A DNA stretch of 33,936 nt from an uncultured Rhodospira sp. (GTDB lineage: Bacteria > Pseudomonadota > Alphaproteobacteria > Rhodospirillales > Rhodospirillaceae). Numbering within the stretch: position 1 is the stretch's first letter; each line of letters starts with the position of its first letter. This document shows positions 24,267-32,547 of this stretch, piece by piece. The translations under genes and the position numbers were made by a program. The stretch spans positions 1 through 33,936 of the forward strand of contig NZ_CAKZOT010000031.1 in assembly GCF_937138205.1 (NCBI RefSeq), written 5' to 3'. The notes below the pieces were generated by a model. That model was given only the letters and a program-made list of their open reading frames with translations. It did not search any database and was not told the origin of the DNA.

Positions 24267-27200
24267 ATGTCCATGGCCCGACCGCACGTTACGACCGCAG
24301 GCCCGGACGGGCTGTTCCCCTACCCGGTGCTGCGCACCCTGCCACTGGCGCCGGAGTGGCGCAGCCCCGACAAGCACGCCTGGCACGGGCACATTCCCTT
24401 CGCCCGCTGGCTGCTGACGCAGACGGCGCCGCGGCGGCTGGTCGAACTGGGGGTCCACAAGGGGGACTCCTATTGCACCTTTTGCGAGACCATCGCGCGC
24501 CACGGCCTGCCGACCAAGGCATGGGGCGTCGACTCGTGGGAGGGCGACAGTCACGCCGGGCACTACGGGGAATCCGTCTATCAGACGCTGAAGGCGTATC
24601 ACGATCCCCGCTACGGCGGCTTTTCGACCCTGGTGCGCGGCCTGTTCACCGACGCGGCCCGGGAGGTCGCCGACGGCAGCGTCGACCTTGTTCACATCGA
24701 CGGGCTGCACACCTACGAGGCCGTCCGCGAGGATTTCGACACCTGGCTGCCGAAGATGAGCCCGGCCGGCGTCATGCTGTTCCACGACATCGCCGAGCGT
24801 CAGGCGGATTTTGGTGTGTGGCGTCTTTGGCAGGAGGTGACCGAGCGCTATCCGGCGTTCACGTTCACTCATTCCAGCGGCCTGGGCGTCCTGGCGGTGG
24901 GCAACGCGCCCCCGGCGGCGGTGCGGTGGCTGACCGGCCTGCCGGAAGCGGAGGCGGCGCAGGTTCGCGACTTCTTCCAGGCGATGGGGGACGGGCTTCA
25001 GCAGACCCTGGCCGTCCGCCGGCTGGAAGACCACGTCGTCGGCCTGGAGACCCGCGTGCAAAGCCAGGCCGAGACGCACCACCGCCTGCAGGAGGCGCTC
25101 AACGTCACCGTCGACCGCCTGACCGAGGCCGTGCGCAAGGCCTACGAGGACATCGGCCCGTACGTGCGCACACTCGAAGCCGACCTTGAACGCCGCGAGG
25201 CGGACCTTCGCGAGAGTCAGGACCAGTTGAACGCGGTTCTCAGTTCCCGGTCCTGGAAGATGACGGCGCCCATGCGCGTCCTGATGAGCGGGCGGATCGG
25301 TCCTTACGGCAAGGCGCTGATCCTGCGCACCCTGCATCGCCTTCCGGGGGGAAGCCGGCTGCTGGAGGCTCGGGCGCGCTTCATGCAGCAGGCCCGGGAG
25401 GTGATCGCGAAGCGCACCGGCCCCGATCTGGAGGCCGCCAAGGCGGCCTTCCGCGCCCGTACCGATGCCGATCTGCGGGCGTTGCTGGAGGGAACCGACC
25501 GCGTGAATCTGCCGGCCTCGGCGCGCCCCCGGGTCAGCGTTGTCCTGGTGCTGTGGAACCAAGCCGCCCTGACGCTGGCTTGTTTGCGGGGATTGGCGGC
25601 TGAACACGCCGTGCCCATCGAGGTCGTCATTGTCGACAACGCCTCGACCGACGAGACCGGGGCCCTGCTGGACCGGGTGGACGGCGCCCGCGTGATCCGC
25701 AACACCGACAACGTGGGTTTCCTCAAGGCGGTCAACCAGGCCGTTCCCGAGACCACCGGCGAGCACGTCCTGTTGCTGAACAATGACGCGGTGATGCGCC
25801 CCGGCAGCCTGCTGGCCGCCGTGCGGACGCTGGACTCCGACGACACGGTCGGCGCCGTCGGCGGGCGCATCGTCCTGCCGAACGGACGCCTGCAGGAGGC
25901 CGGCAGCATCATCTGGCGCGACGGAAGCTGTCTGGGCTATGCCCGCGACCTGGCGCCCGAAGCGGGAGAGGCCATGTTCCGGCGTGACGTGGACTACTGC
26001 TCCGGCGCCTTCCTGCTGTTCCGGCGCAAGACGTTCCTCGACCTCGGCGGGTTCGACGAGACCTTTGCCCCCGCCTACTACGAGGAAGCCGACTTCTGTA
26101 TGCGGCTGCGCGCCGCCGGCCAGCGGGTGGTCTACGAACCGCTGGCCGTGATCGACCATTTCGAGTTCGGCAGCGCCGGCAAGAGCGAGCACGCGCTGGC
26201 CCAGCAGCGCAAGAACCATGGCCTCTTCCGGTCGAAACACGCGGCGGTGCTGGACGCCGCGCACGAACCGCCGGACCCGGCGCGGGCCCTGACCGCCCGG
26301 CAGCGCCTGCCGGCCGGGGCCGAGACCGTGCTGGTCATCGACGACCGCGTGCCCCTGCCGGCGCTGGGCGCCGGGTACCCGCGCGCCTGCACCCTCCTGC
26401 GCGCCATCGCCGAAAGCGGGCGGTTCGTCACCTTCTATCCGCTGGACACGCCCGACGAGGACTGGGACGAAACCTATACGTGGCTGCCTCGTGGGGTCGA
26501 GGTGGCCATGGGCAAGGGACGCCTGGGCCTGGAGGCGTTCCTGCGCGAACGCCGGTCCTATTATGACACCGTCATCATCAGTCGCCCGCACAACATGCGA
26601 ACCGTCCGCGAACTGATGGACGCCCACCCGGACGTGCGGCCGACCGGCCGCCTGATCTATGACGCCGAGGCCGTCTTCGCCGTGCGCGATCTCCACAAGT
26701 CAAGGCTGGCCGGCCACGACGCCGCCGAGACGGCCCGTGCCCAGGACGCCATTCTGGCCGAACTGGCGCTGGCGGAGGGCGCGGCGCAGGTCGTCTCCGT
26801 GTCGGAGATGGAAGCCGCGCGGTTCCGGGGCGCGGGTCACGCCGACGTGCACGTTCTGGGACACAGTCTGATCACGCACCCGACGACGCGGCCGGTCAAG
26901 GACCGCCACGGGCTGCTGTTCGTCGGCGCGCTGAAGGACGAGGATTCGCCCAACGTGGACTCCCTGCTGTGGTTCCACCGCGAGGTTCTGCCCCTTTTGG
27001 AGGCCAGGCTGGAGCAGGTCGTCTCGGTCCTGGTGGCCGGGACCAACGACGCGCCGAGCATCCGTGCGCTGGGCAAGAAGGGCCTGACGCTCCTGGGGCG
27101 CGTCGCCGACCTGACCGACCTGTACGACAAGACTCGCGTGTTCGTCGCGCCCACGCGCTACGCCGGCGGCATCCCGCACAAGGTCCACGAGGCGGCCGCG

Positions 27201-27446
27201 CACGGGCTCCCCGTGGTGGCGACGCCGCTGCTGGCCGAACAGTTGGGCTGGCGCGACGGCGACGATCTGCTGGTGGGGGGCACGCCCGAGGTATTCGCCG
27301 ATCAGATCGCGCGGCTGTACACCGACGACGCACTGTGGGAGACCGTGCGCGCCAACGCTCTGAGGCGGATCGAGACCGAATGCGACCCGGCCGCGTTCCG
27401 CGCGCGAGTGCGGGCGATCCTGGACGATCCCCGGGACCGGCCATGA
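24267..27446 (+). CDS. fused methyltransferase - coiled coil - GT2 - GT4 protein
   Basis: The product is 1,059 residues with at least four parts. Residues 40-215 form a class I methyltransferase of the Methyltransf_24 type (LVELGVHKGDSY, WGVDSWEGD, VDLVHIDGLHTYE, VMLFHDI). Residues 230-325 are a long helical region, probably a coiled coil, ending in SSRSWKMTAPMR, a motif that often links coiled coils to glycosyltransferases. Residues 420-660 are a GT2 domain (VSVVLVLWNQ, EVVIVDNASTDETG, LLLNNDAVM, GGFDETFAPAYYEEADFCMRL). Residues 690-1059 are a GT4/GT1-like domain (GLLFVGALKDEDSPNVDSL, VFVAPTRYAGGIPHKVHEA, GLPVVATPLLAE). It probably extends and caps or modifies an exported glycan. AAGGA lies 7 bases before the ATG. 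Its stop overlaps the wzm ATG. Confidence 0.88.
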   Translation: MSMARPHVTTAGPDGLFPYPVLRTLPLAPEWRSPDKHAWHGHIPFARWLLTQTAPRRLVELGVHKGDSYCTFCETIARHGLPTKAWGVDSWEGDSHAGHYGESVYQTLKAYHDPRYGGFSTLVRGLFTDAAREVADGSVDLVHIDGLHTYEAVREDFDTWLPKMSPAGVMLFHDIAERQADFGVWRLWQEVTERYPAFTFTHSSGLGVLAVGNAPPAAVRWLTGLPEAEAAQVRDFFQAMGDGLQQTLAVRRLEDHVVGLETRVQSQAETHHRLQEALNVTVDRLTEAVRKAYEDIGPYVRTLEADLERREADLRESQDQLNAVLSSRSWKMTAPMRVLMSGRIGPYGKALILRTLHRLPGGSRLLEARARFMQQAREVIAKRTGPDLEAAKAAFRARTDADLRALLEGTDRVNLPASARPRVSVVLVLWNQAALTLACLRGLAAEHAVPIEVVIVDNASTDETGALLDRVDGARVIRNTDNVGFLKAVNQAVPETTGEHVLLLNNDAVMRPGSLLAAVRTLDSDDTVGAVGGRIVLPNGRLQEAGSIIWRDGSCLGYARDLAPEAGEAMFRRDVDYCSGAFLLFRRKTFLDLGGFDETFAPAYYEEADFCMRLRAAGQRVVYEPLAVIDHFEFGSAGKSEHALAQQRKNHGLFRSKHAAVLDAAHEPPDPARALTARQRLPAGAETVLVIDDRVPLPALGAGYPRACTLLRAIAESGRFVTFYPLDTPDEDWDETYTWLPRGVEVAMGKGRLGLEAFLRERRSYYDTVIISRPHNMRTVRELMDAHPDVRPTGRLIYDAEAVFAVRDLHKSRLAGHDAAETARAQDAILAELALAEGAAQVVSVSEMEAARFRGAGHADVHVLGHSLITHPTTRPVKDRHGLLFVGALKDEDSPNVDSLLWFHREVLPLLEARLEQVVSVLVAGTNDAPSIRALGKKGLTLLGRVADLTDLYDKTRVFVAPTRYAGGIPHKVHEAAAHGLPVVATPLLAEQLGWRDGDDLLVGGTPEVFADQIARLYTDDALWETVRANALRRIETECDPAAFRARVRAILDDPRDRP

Positions 27447-28252
27447 CCCGCCTTGTCCTCCCCTTCCTGGTGTGGGTCACCCACCGCAAGCTGATCGCCC
27501 GCCTGACCCGGCGCGAGATCGCCCAGACCTATCGTGGCTCGCTGCTGGGGCTGGCGTGGGCGCTGATCACCCCGTTGATCATGCTGGCGGTGTTCACCTT
27601 CATCTTCAGCATCGTGTTCCAGGCCCGCTGGGGCACGGAGTTGGACGGCGGCCACGGCCAGTTCGCGCTGGTGCTGTTCTGCGGCCTGATCGTCTTCCGC
27701 TTCTTCGCCGAGTGCATCAACCGCGCGCCCAACCTGATGCTGGAAAACCCGTCCTACATCAAGAAGGTGGTCTTCCCGCTGGAGGCCATGGCCTGGGTGT
27801 CGGTGGGTTCGGCGCTGTTCAACATGGCCGCCAGCCTGATCATGCTGGTACTGGGGTATGTGGTCCTCAACGGTCCGCCGCCGTGGACCCTGGTGCTGAC
27901 GCCGTTGGTGCTGGCACCGTTCATCCTGCTGGTGCTGGGGCTGATCTGGGTGCTGTCGTCCATCGGCGTGTTCCTGCGCGACCTGCACCAGGTGGTCGGC
28001 GTGCTGGTCACCGTGACCATGTTCCTGTGCCCGATCTTCTATCCCATCGAGGCAGTGCCGGAGACCTTCCGCGTGTTCATCTACATGAACCCGCTGACGT
28101 TCATCATCGAGCAGTTGCGCGCCGTGGCCCTGTTCGGCCGCCTGCCGGATTTCGCGCTGCTGGGCGCCTACGCGGTGGCGGCCTGGGGCGTGGCGCTGGT
28201 TGGCCTGTGGTGGTTCGCGCGCACGCGCAAGGGGTTCGCCGATGTCGTCTGA
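27443..28252 (+). CDS. wzm: ABC-2 type polysaccharide exporter permease
   Basis: The product is 269 residues with six predicted membrane helices. The N-terminal ARLTRREIAQTYRGSLLGLAWALITPLIMLAVFTFIF is the hallmark of Wzm/KpsM/TagG-type permeases. FFAECINRAPNLMLENPSYIKKVVFPLE and FLRDLHQVVGVLVTVTMFLCPIFYPIEAVP are also characteristic. It forms the channel that moves a lipid-linked polysaccharide across the inner membrane. The ATG overlaps the preceding glycosyltransferase stop (ATGA), and the end overlaps the ATPase gene by 11 bases, so all three are co-translated. The gene symbol is by function; whether the cargo is O-antigen or capsule is not determined. Confidence 0.93.
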   Translation: MTRLVLPFLVWVTHRKLIARLTRREIAQTYRGSLLGLAWALITPLIMLAVFTFIFSIVFQARWGTELDGGHGQFALVLFCGLIVFRFFAECINRAPNLMLENPSYIKKVVFPLEAMAWVSVGSALFNMAASLIMLVLGYVVLNGPPPWTLVLTPLVLAPFILLVLGLIWVLSSIGVFLRDLHQVVGVLVTVTMFLCPIFYPIEAVPETFRVFIYMNPLTFIIEQLRAVALFGRLPDFALLGAYAVAAWGVALVGLWWFARTRKGFADVV

Positions 28253-29588
28253 GACCGCCATCGCGGTGACCGGGCTGTCGAAGTGCTACTTCATCTACGA
28301 TAAGCCGCAGGACCGCCTGTGGCAGATGCTGTGGCGCGGCCGCAAGCAGTTCTTCCGCCCGTACTGGGCGCTGGAGGATGTCTCGGTCGAGGTGCGCCGG
28401 GGCGAGACCCTGGGCGTGCTGGGCCGCAACGGCGCCGGCAAGTCCACCCTGTTGCAGATCATCACCGGCACCCTGACCCCCACCAGCGGCAGCGTTCGGG
28501 TGAACGGCCGAGTCGCCGCGTTGCTGGAACTGGGCGCCGGGTTCAATCCCGAATTCAACGGGCTGGAGAACATCCACCTGGCCGCGTCCATCCTCGGCCT
28601 GACGCAGGCGCAGATTGACGAGCGGCTGGACCGCATCATCGACTTCGCCGGCATCGGCGACTTCCTGCATCAGCCGGTGAAGCTCTATTCCAGCGGCATG
28701 TATGCCCGCCTGGCCTTCTCGGTGGCCGCGCACGTCGACGCCGATGTGCTGATCATCGACGAGATCCTGTCGGTCGGCGACGCCGCGTTCACGCAGAAGT
28801 GTATGCGCTTCATTCACCGCTTCAAGGAACACGGCACCATCCTGTTCGTCACTCACGACCTGGCCGCCGCCACCAAGCTGTGCGACCGCGTGCTGTGGCT
28901 GGAGACCGGGCGCGTACGGGACCTGGGGCCGGCCAAGGACATCTGCGACCAGTATCAGGCGGCCATCAGCGAGAGCCTGGACGACGGCGGCGGCTTCCGC
29001 ATCGGCCGCGCCCGACACCAGCGCGAGGGGCCGGCGCGACCCCAGGTGGTGCATGACCCACGCCATGACCTGCTGAAGGCCTCGCCGCACGCCAACCTCC
29101 TGCAGGTGTTCGACTTTGATCCCGACGCCGATTGGCACGGCCATCGCGGCGCCAGCATCACCGACGTGGCCCTGCTGGACCGCGACGGCGCCCGCCTGTC
29201 CACCCTGTACGGCGGCGAGGAGGTCATCCTCCGCGTCACGGCCGAGGCGCACCAGGACCTCGTCAACCCCATCATCGGTTTCTATGTTCGCGACCGCCTG
29301 GGCCAGAACCTGTTCGGCGACAACACCTATCTGACGACCCTGGAGCAGGCCCCGCGCGTGGCGGCCGGCCAGCCCTTCCGCAGCGAGTTCCGCTTCCAGA
29401 TGCCCTACCTGAGCGCCGGCGACTATGCGGTGACGGCCGCCGTGGCCGAGGGCACCGAGGCCGACCACCTGCACCATCACTGGATCAACGACGCCCTGTT
29501 CTTCACGGTGCTGGCCAGCCATTTCTCGCATGGACTGATCGGCGTGCCGATGCTGGATATCCGCATGGACACCAACCCGGCACACTGA
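28242..29588 (+). CDS. wzt: ABC polysaccharide exporter ATPase with C-terminal carbohydrate-binding domain
   Basis: The product is 448 residues. The ATPase domain covers residues 1-255: Walker A GRNGAGKST (61-69), signature YSSGMYARLAF (149-159), Walker B VLIIDE (169-174) and switch H205. The early SKCYFIYDKPQDRLWQ stretch and the GLENIHLAASILGL helix are typical of Wzt/KpsT/TagH. After a His- and charge-rich linker, residues 275-448 form a beta-rich Wzt C-terminal domain (YGGEEVILRVTAEAHQDL, PIIGFYVRDRLGQNLFGDNTY, FRFQMPYLSAGDYAVTAAVAEG). In O-antigen exporters this domain recognises the capped non-reducing end of the glycan. Its presence argues for a chain-length-controlled polymer and fits the methyltransferase domain encoded upstream, which could make such a cap. 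Confidence 0.93.
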   Translation: MSSETAIAVTGLSKCYFIYDKPQDRLWQMLWRGRKQFFRPYWALEDVSVEVRRGETLGVLGRNGAGKSTLLQIITGTLTPTSGSVRVNGRVAALLELGAGFNPEFNGLENIHLAASILGLTQAQIDERLDRIIDFAGIGDFLHQPVKLYSSGMYARLAFSVAAHVDADVLIIDEILSVGDAAFTQKCMRFIHRFKEHGTILFVTHDLAAATKLCDRVLWLETGRVRDLGPAKDICDQYQAAISESLDDGGGFRIGRARHQREGPARPQVVHDPRHDLLKASPHANLLQVFDFDPDADWHGHRGASITDVALLDRDGARLSTLYGGEEVILRVTAEAHQDLVNPIIGFYVRDRLGQNLFGDNTYLTTLEQAPRVAAGQPFRSEFRFQMPYLSAGDYAVTAAVAEGTEADHLHHHWINDALFFTVLASHFSHGLIGVPMLDIRMDTNPAH

Positions 29589-29664
29589 GTGTGACAGGAT
29601 TATGATTTGCCAGTGATGGTTCGCCCGCCTTGCCTTCACGCGCCTCGCAGGATAGAAGGCAAGT

Positions 29665-30852
29665 ATGCCCCTGATTCAGACAACGGAAGACTTGGCTGCG
29701 TTTCGCGACCGGCTCCGCGGCGAACAGTTCATCGCCGTGGACACCGAGTTCATGCGCGAGAAGACCTATTGGCCGCAGCTGTGCCTGGTGCAGGTCGCTG
29801 GGTCGGACGAGGCGTGCTGCATCGACCCGCTGGCCCCGGACCTTGACCTGGAGCCGCTGAAGGACCTGATGCGCGACACCAGCGTCCTGAAGGTCTTTCA
29901 CGCCGCGCGCCAGGACCTGGAGATCTTCCACCAGATGCTGGGCGAACTGCCGCGCCCGCTGTTCGACACCCAGGTGGCGGCGATGGTCTGCGGCTTCGGC
30001 GAGCAGGTGGGCTACGAGACCCTGGCCAGCAAGCTGGCCAAGGCGCGCATCGACAAGACCATGCGCTTCACCGACTGGTCACGCCGGCCGCTGTCGCAAA
30101 AGCACCTGACCTACGCCCTGTCCGACGTCACCCACCTGCGGGTGGTGTACGAGAAGCTGGCCGCCATGCTGGTCAAGAACGGCCGCGCCGGCTGGCTGGA
30201 CCAGGAGATGGAGGTGCTGACCAACCCGTCCTCCTATGAGACGGATCCGCGGGAGGCATGGCGGCGCCTGAAGGTGCGCGGCAAGTCGCAGCGGTTCCTG
30301 GCCCTGGTCATCGAACTGGCGGCGTGGCGCGAGCGCGAGGCGCAGGCGCGCGACCTGCCCCGGCAACGGGTGTTGCGTGACGAGGCCCTGCTGGACATCG
30401 CCGCGCAGAACCCGGAGACGGTCGACGCGCTGGCGCAGGTGCGCTCCATGTCGCGCGGCCAGGCCGAGGGCCGCCACGGCCGCGAGATTCTGGAGTCCCT
30501 GGAGCGCGGCCGGGCGCGGCCGGTCTCGGACCTGCCCAAGCCGCCCCTGCGCGAGGACCTGCCGCAGGGCCTGGGTCCGATCATCGACCTGCTTAAGGTC
30601 CTGTTGAAGATGAAATGCGAGGCCGCCGGGGTGGCGCAGAAGCTGGTGGCCTCCAGCGCCGACCTGGAGCGCATCGCCGCCGACGACGAGGCCGACGTGC
30701 CGGCGCTGGACGGCTGGCGCCGCGAGCTGTTCGGCGCCGCCGCGCTTGATCTCAAACACGGCCGGCTGGCCCTGGCCGTCTCCGAGGACGGCCGGCGCGT
30801 GGAAACCCTCGACGTCGAGGTGGCCGACGACGAGGGCGAAGGGGCAGCGTGA
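29665..30852 (+). CDS. rnd: ribonuclease D
   Basis: The product is 395 residues, close to the family norm. It is a DEDDy 3'-5' exoribonuclease used in tRNA 3'-end maturation. D26 and E28 (VDTEFM), D84 (HAARQDLEIF), and Y150 and D154 (YALSDVTHL) form the active site. An HRDC-type helical region follows at about 205-290 (FLALVIELAAWREREAQARDLPRQRVLRDEALLDIA), and a second at 295-375. AAGG lies 6 bases before the ATG. It starts 76 bases after wzt but is functionally unrelated to the polysaccharide genes. An 8-base hairpin overlaps its stop codon. It is the last rightward gene before a convergent junction. Confidence 0.95.
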   Translation: MPLIQTTEDLAAFRDRLRGEQFIAVDTEFMREKTYWPQLCLVQVAGSDEACCIDPLAPDLDLEPLKDLMRDTSVLKVFHAARQDLEIFHQMLGELPRPLFDTQVAAMVCGFGEQVGYETLASKLAKARIDKTMRFTDWSRRPLSQKHLTYALSDVTHLRVVYEKLAAMLVKNGRAGWLDQEMEVLTNPSSYETDPREAWRRLKVRGKSQRFLALVIELAAWREREAQARDLPRQRVLRDEALLDIAAQNPETVDALAQVRSMSRGQAEGRHGREILESLERGRARPVSDLPKPPLREDLPQGLGPIIDLLKVLLKMKCEAAGVAQKLVASSADLERIAADDEADVPALDGWRRELFGAAALDLKHGRLALAVSEDGRRVETLDVEVADDEGEGAA

Positions 30853-30880
30853 CCCGTGGCTCTGAGGCGATCCGGGTCAC
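30849..30880 (+). terminator. hairpin at the end of rnd
   Basis: GTGACCCG (30849-30856) pairs perfectly with CGGGTCAC (30873-30880) across 16 bases. The left arm includes the rnd TGA. No T-tract follows, so termination strength is uncertain. It lies in the 185-base convergent gap between rnd and the cytochrome genes. Confidence 0.45.
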
Positions 30881-31037
30881 GCGAGGCCTCGTCAAGGCGT
30901 CATTTGGAGGCGCGAGGTCTCACTCGACTGGCGGTGGCCGTCCCGTTCCGTCACGCGCACGCTCTTCCCTGTCGGACCAGCGTCTCCCGGGGGCGTTGGC
31001 GCGACAGTCTGATGAAGCGCGTCGATCCGGCCCCGGC

Positions 31038-31514
31038 TCAGTCGTCCTCGTAGTATCCCCGCTCGGCGGCCGTGTGGCAGGCGGGGCAGTTGGATTTGGT
31101 GACCACCTCGGGGCGCTCCCAGACCGAAGGGCGGAAGTCGTGCTCGTCCAGGAACGCCGGATTCTCGGTGATGCGCAAGGGCACCCCGTCCGCCCGCACC
31201 CAGCGCATGTACTCGCGCGCCATCCCGGCGCGGATGCGGTCGCCGGCGTTAGCGGTCAGGTAGGCCCGGATATGGTCGGCCTTGTCGGCGGCGATGGTGG
31301 CGTCGTCGCCGAAGTGATCGGCCAGGCCGTCCATCATCGCCTCCCACGAGCGCGCCGGCAGGAACCCGGGCTGGAACGCCATGTGGCAGTCACCGCACTC
31401 GGCCATGGTCAACGCGTCGGTGACCGGCGGGATCCAGTCGTCATCGGCCAGGGCCGGCCCGGCGGTCACCAGGGCGGACAGGGCGAGGGCAAGAGAAACG
31501 GCATGTCTGGTCAT
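31038..31514 (-). CDS. dhc: diheme cytochrome c (DHC)
   Basis: The product is 158 residues. The signal peptide is MTRHAVSLALALSALVTAGPALA, cleaved before DDDW. Two haem-attachment motifs are present, CGDCH at 40-44 and CPACH at 143-147, with MAFQPGFLPARSW immediately after the first. This is the arrangement of the DHC family known from R. sphaeroides, where DHC passes electrons to SHP. H67 and H125 are candidate distal ligands. The ATG at 31514 follows the SHP stop by 2 bases, so the two genes are co-translated. The expected location is the periplasm. It is the last gene of the leftward cytochrome cluster. Confidence 0.92.
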   Translation of the reverse strand: MTRHAVSLALALSALVTAGPALADDDWIPPVTDALTMAECGDCHMAFQPGFLPARSWEAMMDGLADHFGDDATIAADKADHIRAYLTANAGDRIRAGMAREYMRWVRADGVPLRITENPAFLDEHDFRPSVWERPEVVTKSNCPACHTAAERGYYEDD

Positions 31515-31516
31515 GA

Positions 31517-31966
31517 TCACTGCTCCGCCATGAAGGTGATGTAGTCGCCCTTTTCCTGGGCCGTGCAAGCGCGGCCCAGCACGGCCTTGCAGTCGCGGCG
31601 GAACTGCTTGGCCACCTCGTCCGGGTCGGTGAAGCGGTCGGGGTTGACCGACACCGCCACCGGCTCGATGGGCCGGCCGGTCTTGGCGTTGCGGCCCATG
31701 GCGGTCGGGTCCTCGGTGTGGCAGGCGGTGCAGGATGGCGTGCGCTCGTCGCCGCCGGCCCAGGCGGTGCGGAACAGCGTTTCGCCGGCGGCGGCGGAAA
31801 AGCCCGAGAAGGCGGGATCGGCGGCGCGGGCCTCCTCGGCCAGGGCATCCAGGATGGCCCGGCGCTCGGCGGCGGCATCGGCATGGGCCGAAATGGGCGC
31901 CAGGATCGCGAGGCCAAGGCCGGCGGCAAGGGACAGGGTGGAAAGACGCGCGGACGGAACAGGCAC
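31517..31966 (-). CDS. shp: SHP-type cytochrome c (sphaeroides haem protein)
   Basis: The product is 149 residues. The signal peptide is about residues 1-29 (LSLAAGLGLAILAPISAHA). The single haem motif is CTACH (79-83), preceded by GDERTPS. AKTGRPIEPVAVSVNPDRFTDPDEV and CKAVLGRACTAQEKGDYITFMAEQ match the SHP family closely, including two cysteines 8 apart (C126 and C134) that form a disulphide in the R. sphaeroides protein. In that protein the distal haem ligand is an asparagine directly before the first of these cysteines. Here that residue is aspartate (D125, codon GAC). SHP binds oxygen and nitric oxide after the ligand swings away. The GTG at 31966 was chosen because GAGGAG lies 7 bases before it and it gives a normal signal peptide. 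The partner, DHC, is encoded next. Confidence 0.9.
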   Translation of the reverse strand: MPVPSARLSTLSLAAGLGLAILAPISAHADAAAERRAILDALAEEARAADPAFSGFSAAAGETLFRTAWAGGDERTPSCTACHTEDPTAMGRNAKTGRPIEPVAVSVNPDRFTDPDEVAKQFRRDCKAVLGRACTAQEKGDYITFMAEQ

Positions 31967-32007
31967 GGGACGGCTCCTCTTGGTTATGTGGTGACGGTGG
32001 AATCGGT

Positions 32008-32547
32008 TCAGGCCTCGCGGGGGCGGGGGATGACACGCCCTGCCAGGGCGCGCAGGCGCCGCAGGCCACCGAACATGGCGACGATGAACAGGGCGTGCGC
32101 GCCGATGACCCATAGCGCGGCGTCGGTCAGGGCGCCGTGCAGGTCCTCGACCTGGGGCAACCAGTGCGCGGCCATGCCGGCGCCGGCCGAGGCGCCGACG
32201 GTGATCAGCAGGGCCACGGCCAGCCAGGCGAAGCCCGGGTTGCGGCCGCGACGCTCGGCTAGCCAGCGCCGGGCGGCGGCGGGCGACGGGCGCGGCAGCC
32301 GCCAGGGCGCGCGGGTCGCCACCAACCCGACCAGCAGGCGCACGACAACGGCGATCAGCACCGTGTATCCGGCCACCTGATGCATCATGTAGGAGTCGTA
32401 AGAATCCCCGGTCAGCCAGGCCACCAGGAACCCGCCGCTGATCACGGCGTGCCAGGCCCGCATGGCCGGCAGGGCGAGGCGGTTGCGGCCGCGCCGGCCC
32501 CCGCCACCGGACGGGCGGGGGGTGGCGGGAGTGTCTGGTCTAGTCAT
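32008..32547 (-). CDS. cytochrome b561-family membrane protein
   Basis: The product is 179 residues. There are four hydrophobic helices, with histidines placed as in bacterial two-haem b561/Ni-Fe-hydrogenase-type cytochromes b: H33 (RAWHAVISGGF), H56 (MMHQVAGYTVLIAVVVRLLVGLVA), H137 (EDLHGALTDAALWVIG) and H151 (GAHALFIVAMFGGL). It should take electrons from the quinone pool and pass them to the periplasmic DHC/SHP pair encoded downstream (41-base gap to shp). A membrane cytochrome b next to shp and dhc is the known arrangement. The first 25 residues are Pro/Gly/Arg-rich and cytoplasmic. The ATG overlaps the end of the preceding gene by 8 bases. Confidence 0.88.
   Translation of the reverse strand: MTRPDTPATPRPSGGGGRRGRNRLALPAMRAWHAVISGGFLVAWLTGDSYDSYMMHQVAGYTVLIAVVVRLLVGLVATRAPWRLPRPSPAAARRWLAERRGRNPGFAWLAVALLITVGASAGAGMAAHWLPQVEDLHGALTDAALWVIGAHALFIVAMFGGLRRLRALAGRVIPRPREA

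Noticed and set aside
22143-26696. Minus-strand open frame of 1,517 codons opposite the glycosyltransferase genes
   Set aside because: It is antisense to two recognisable glycosyltransferase proteins, has no family resemblance, is rich in Arg, Gly, His and Gln, and arises because stop codons are rare in this GC-rich DNA.
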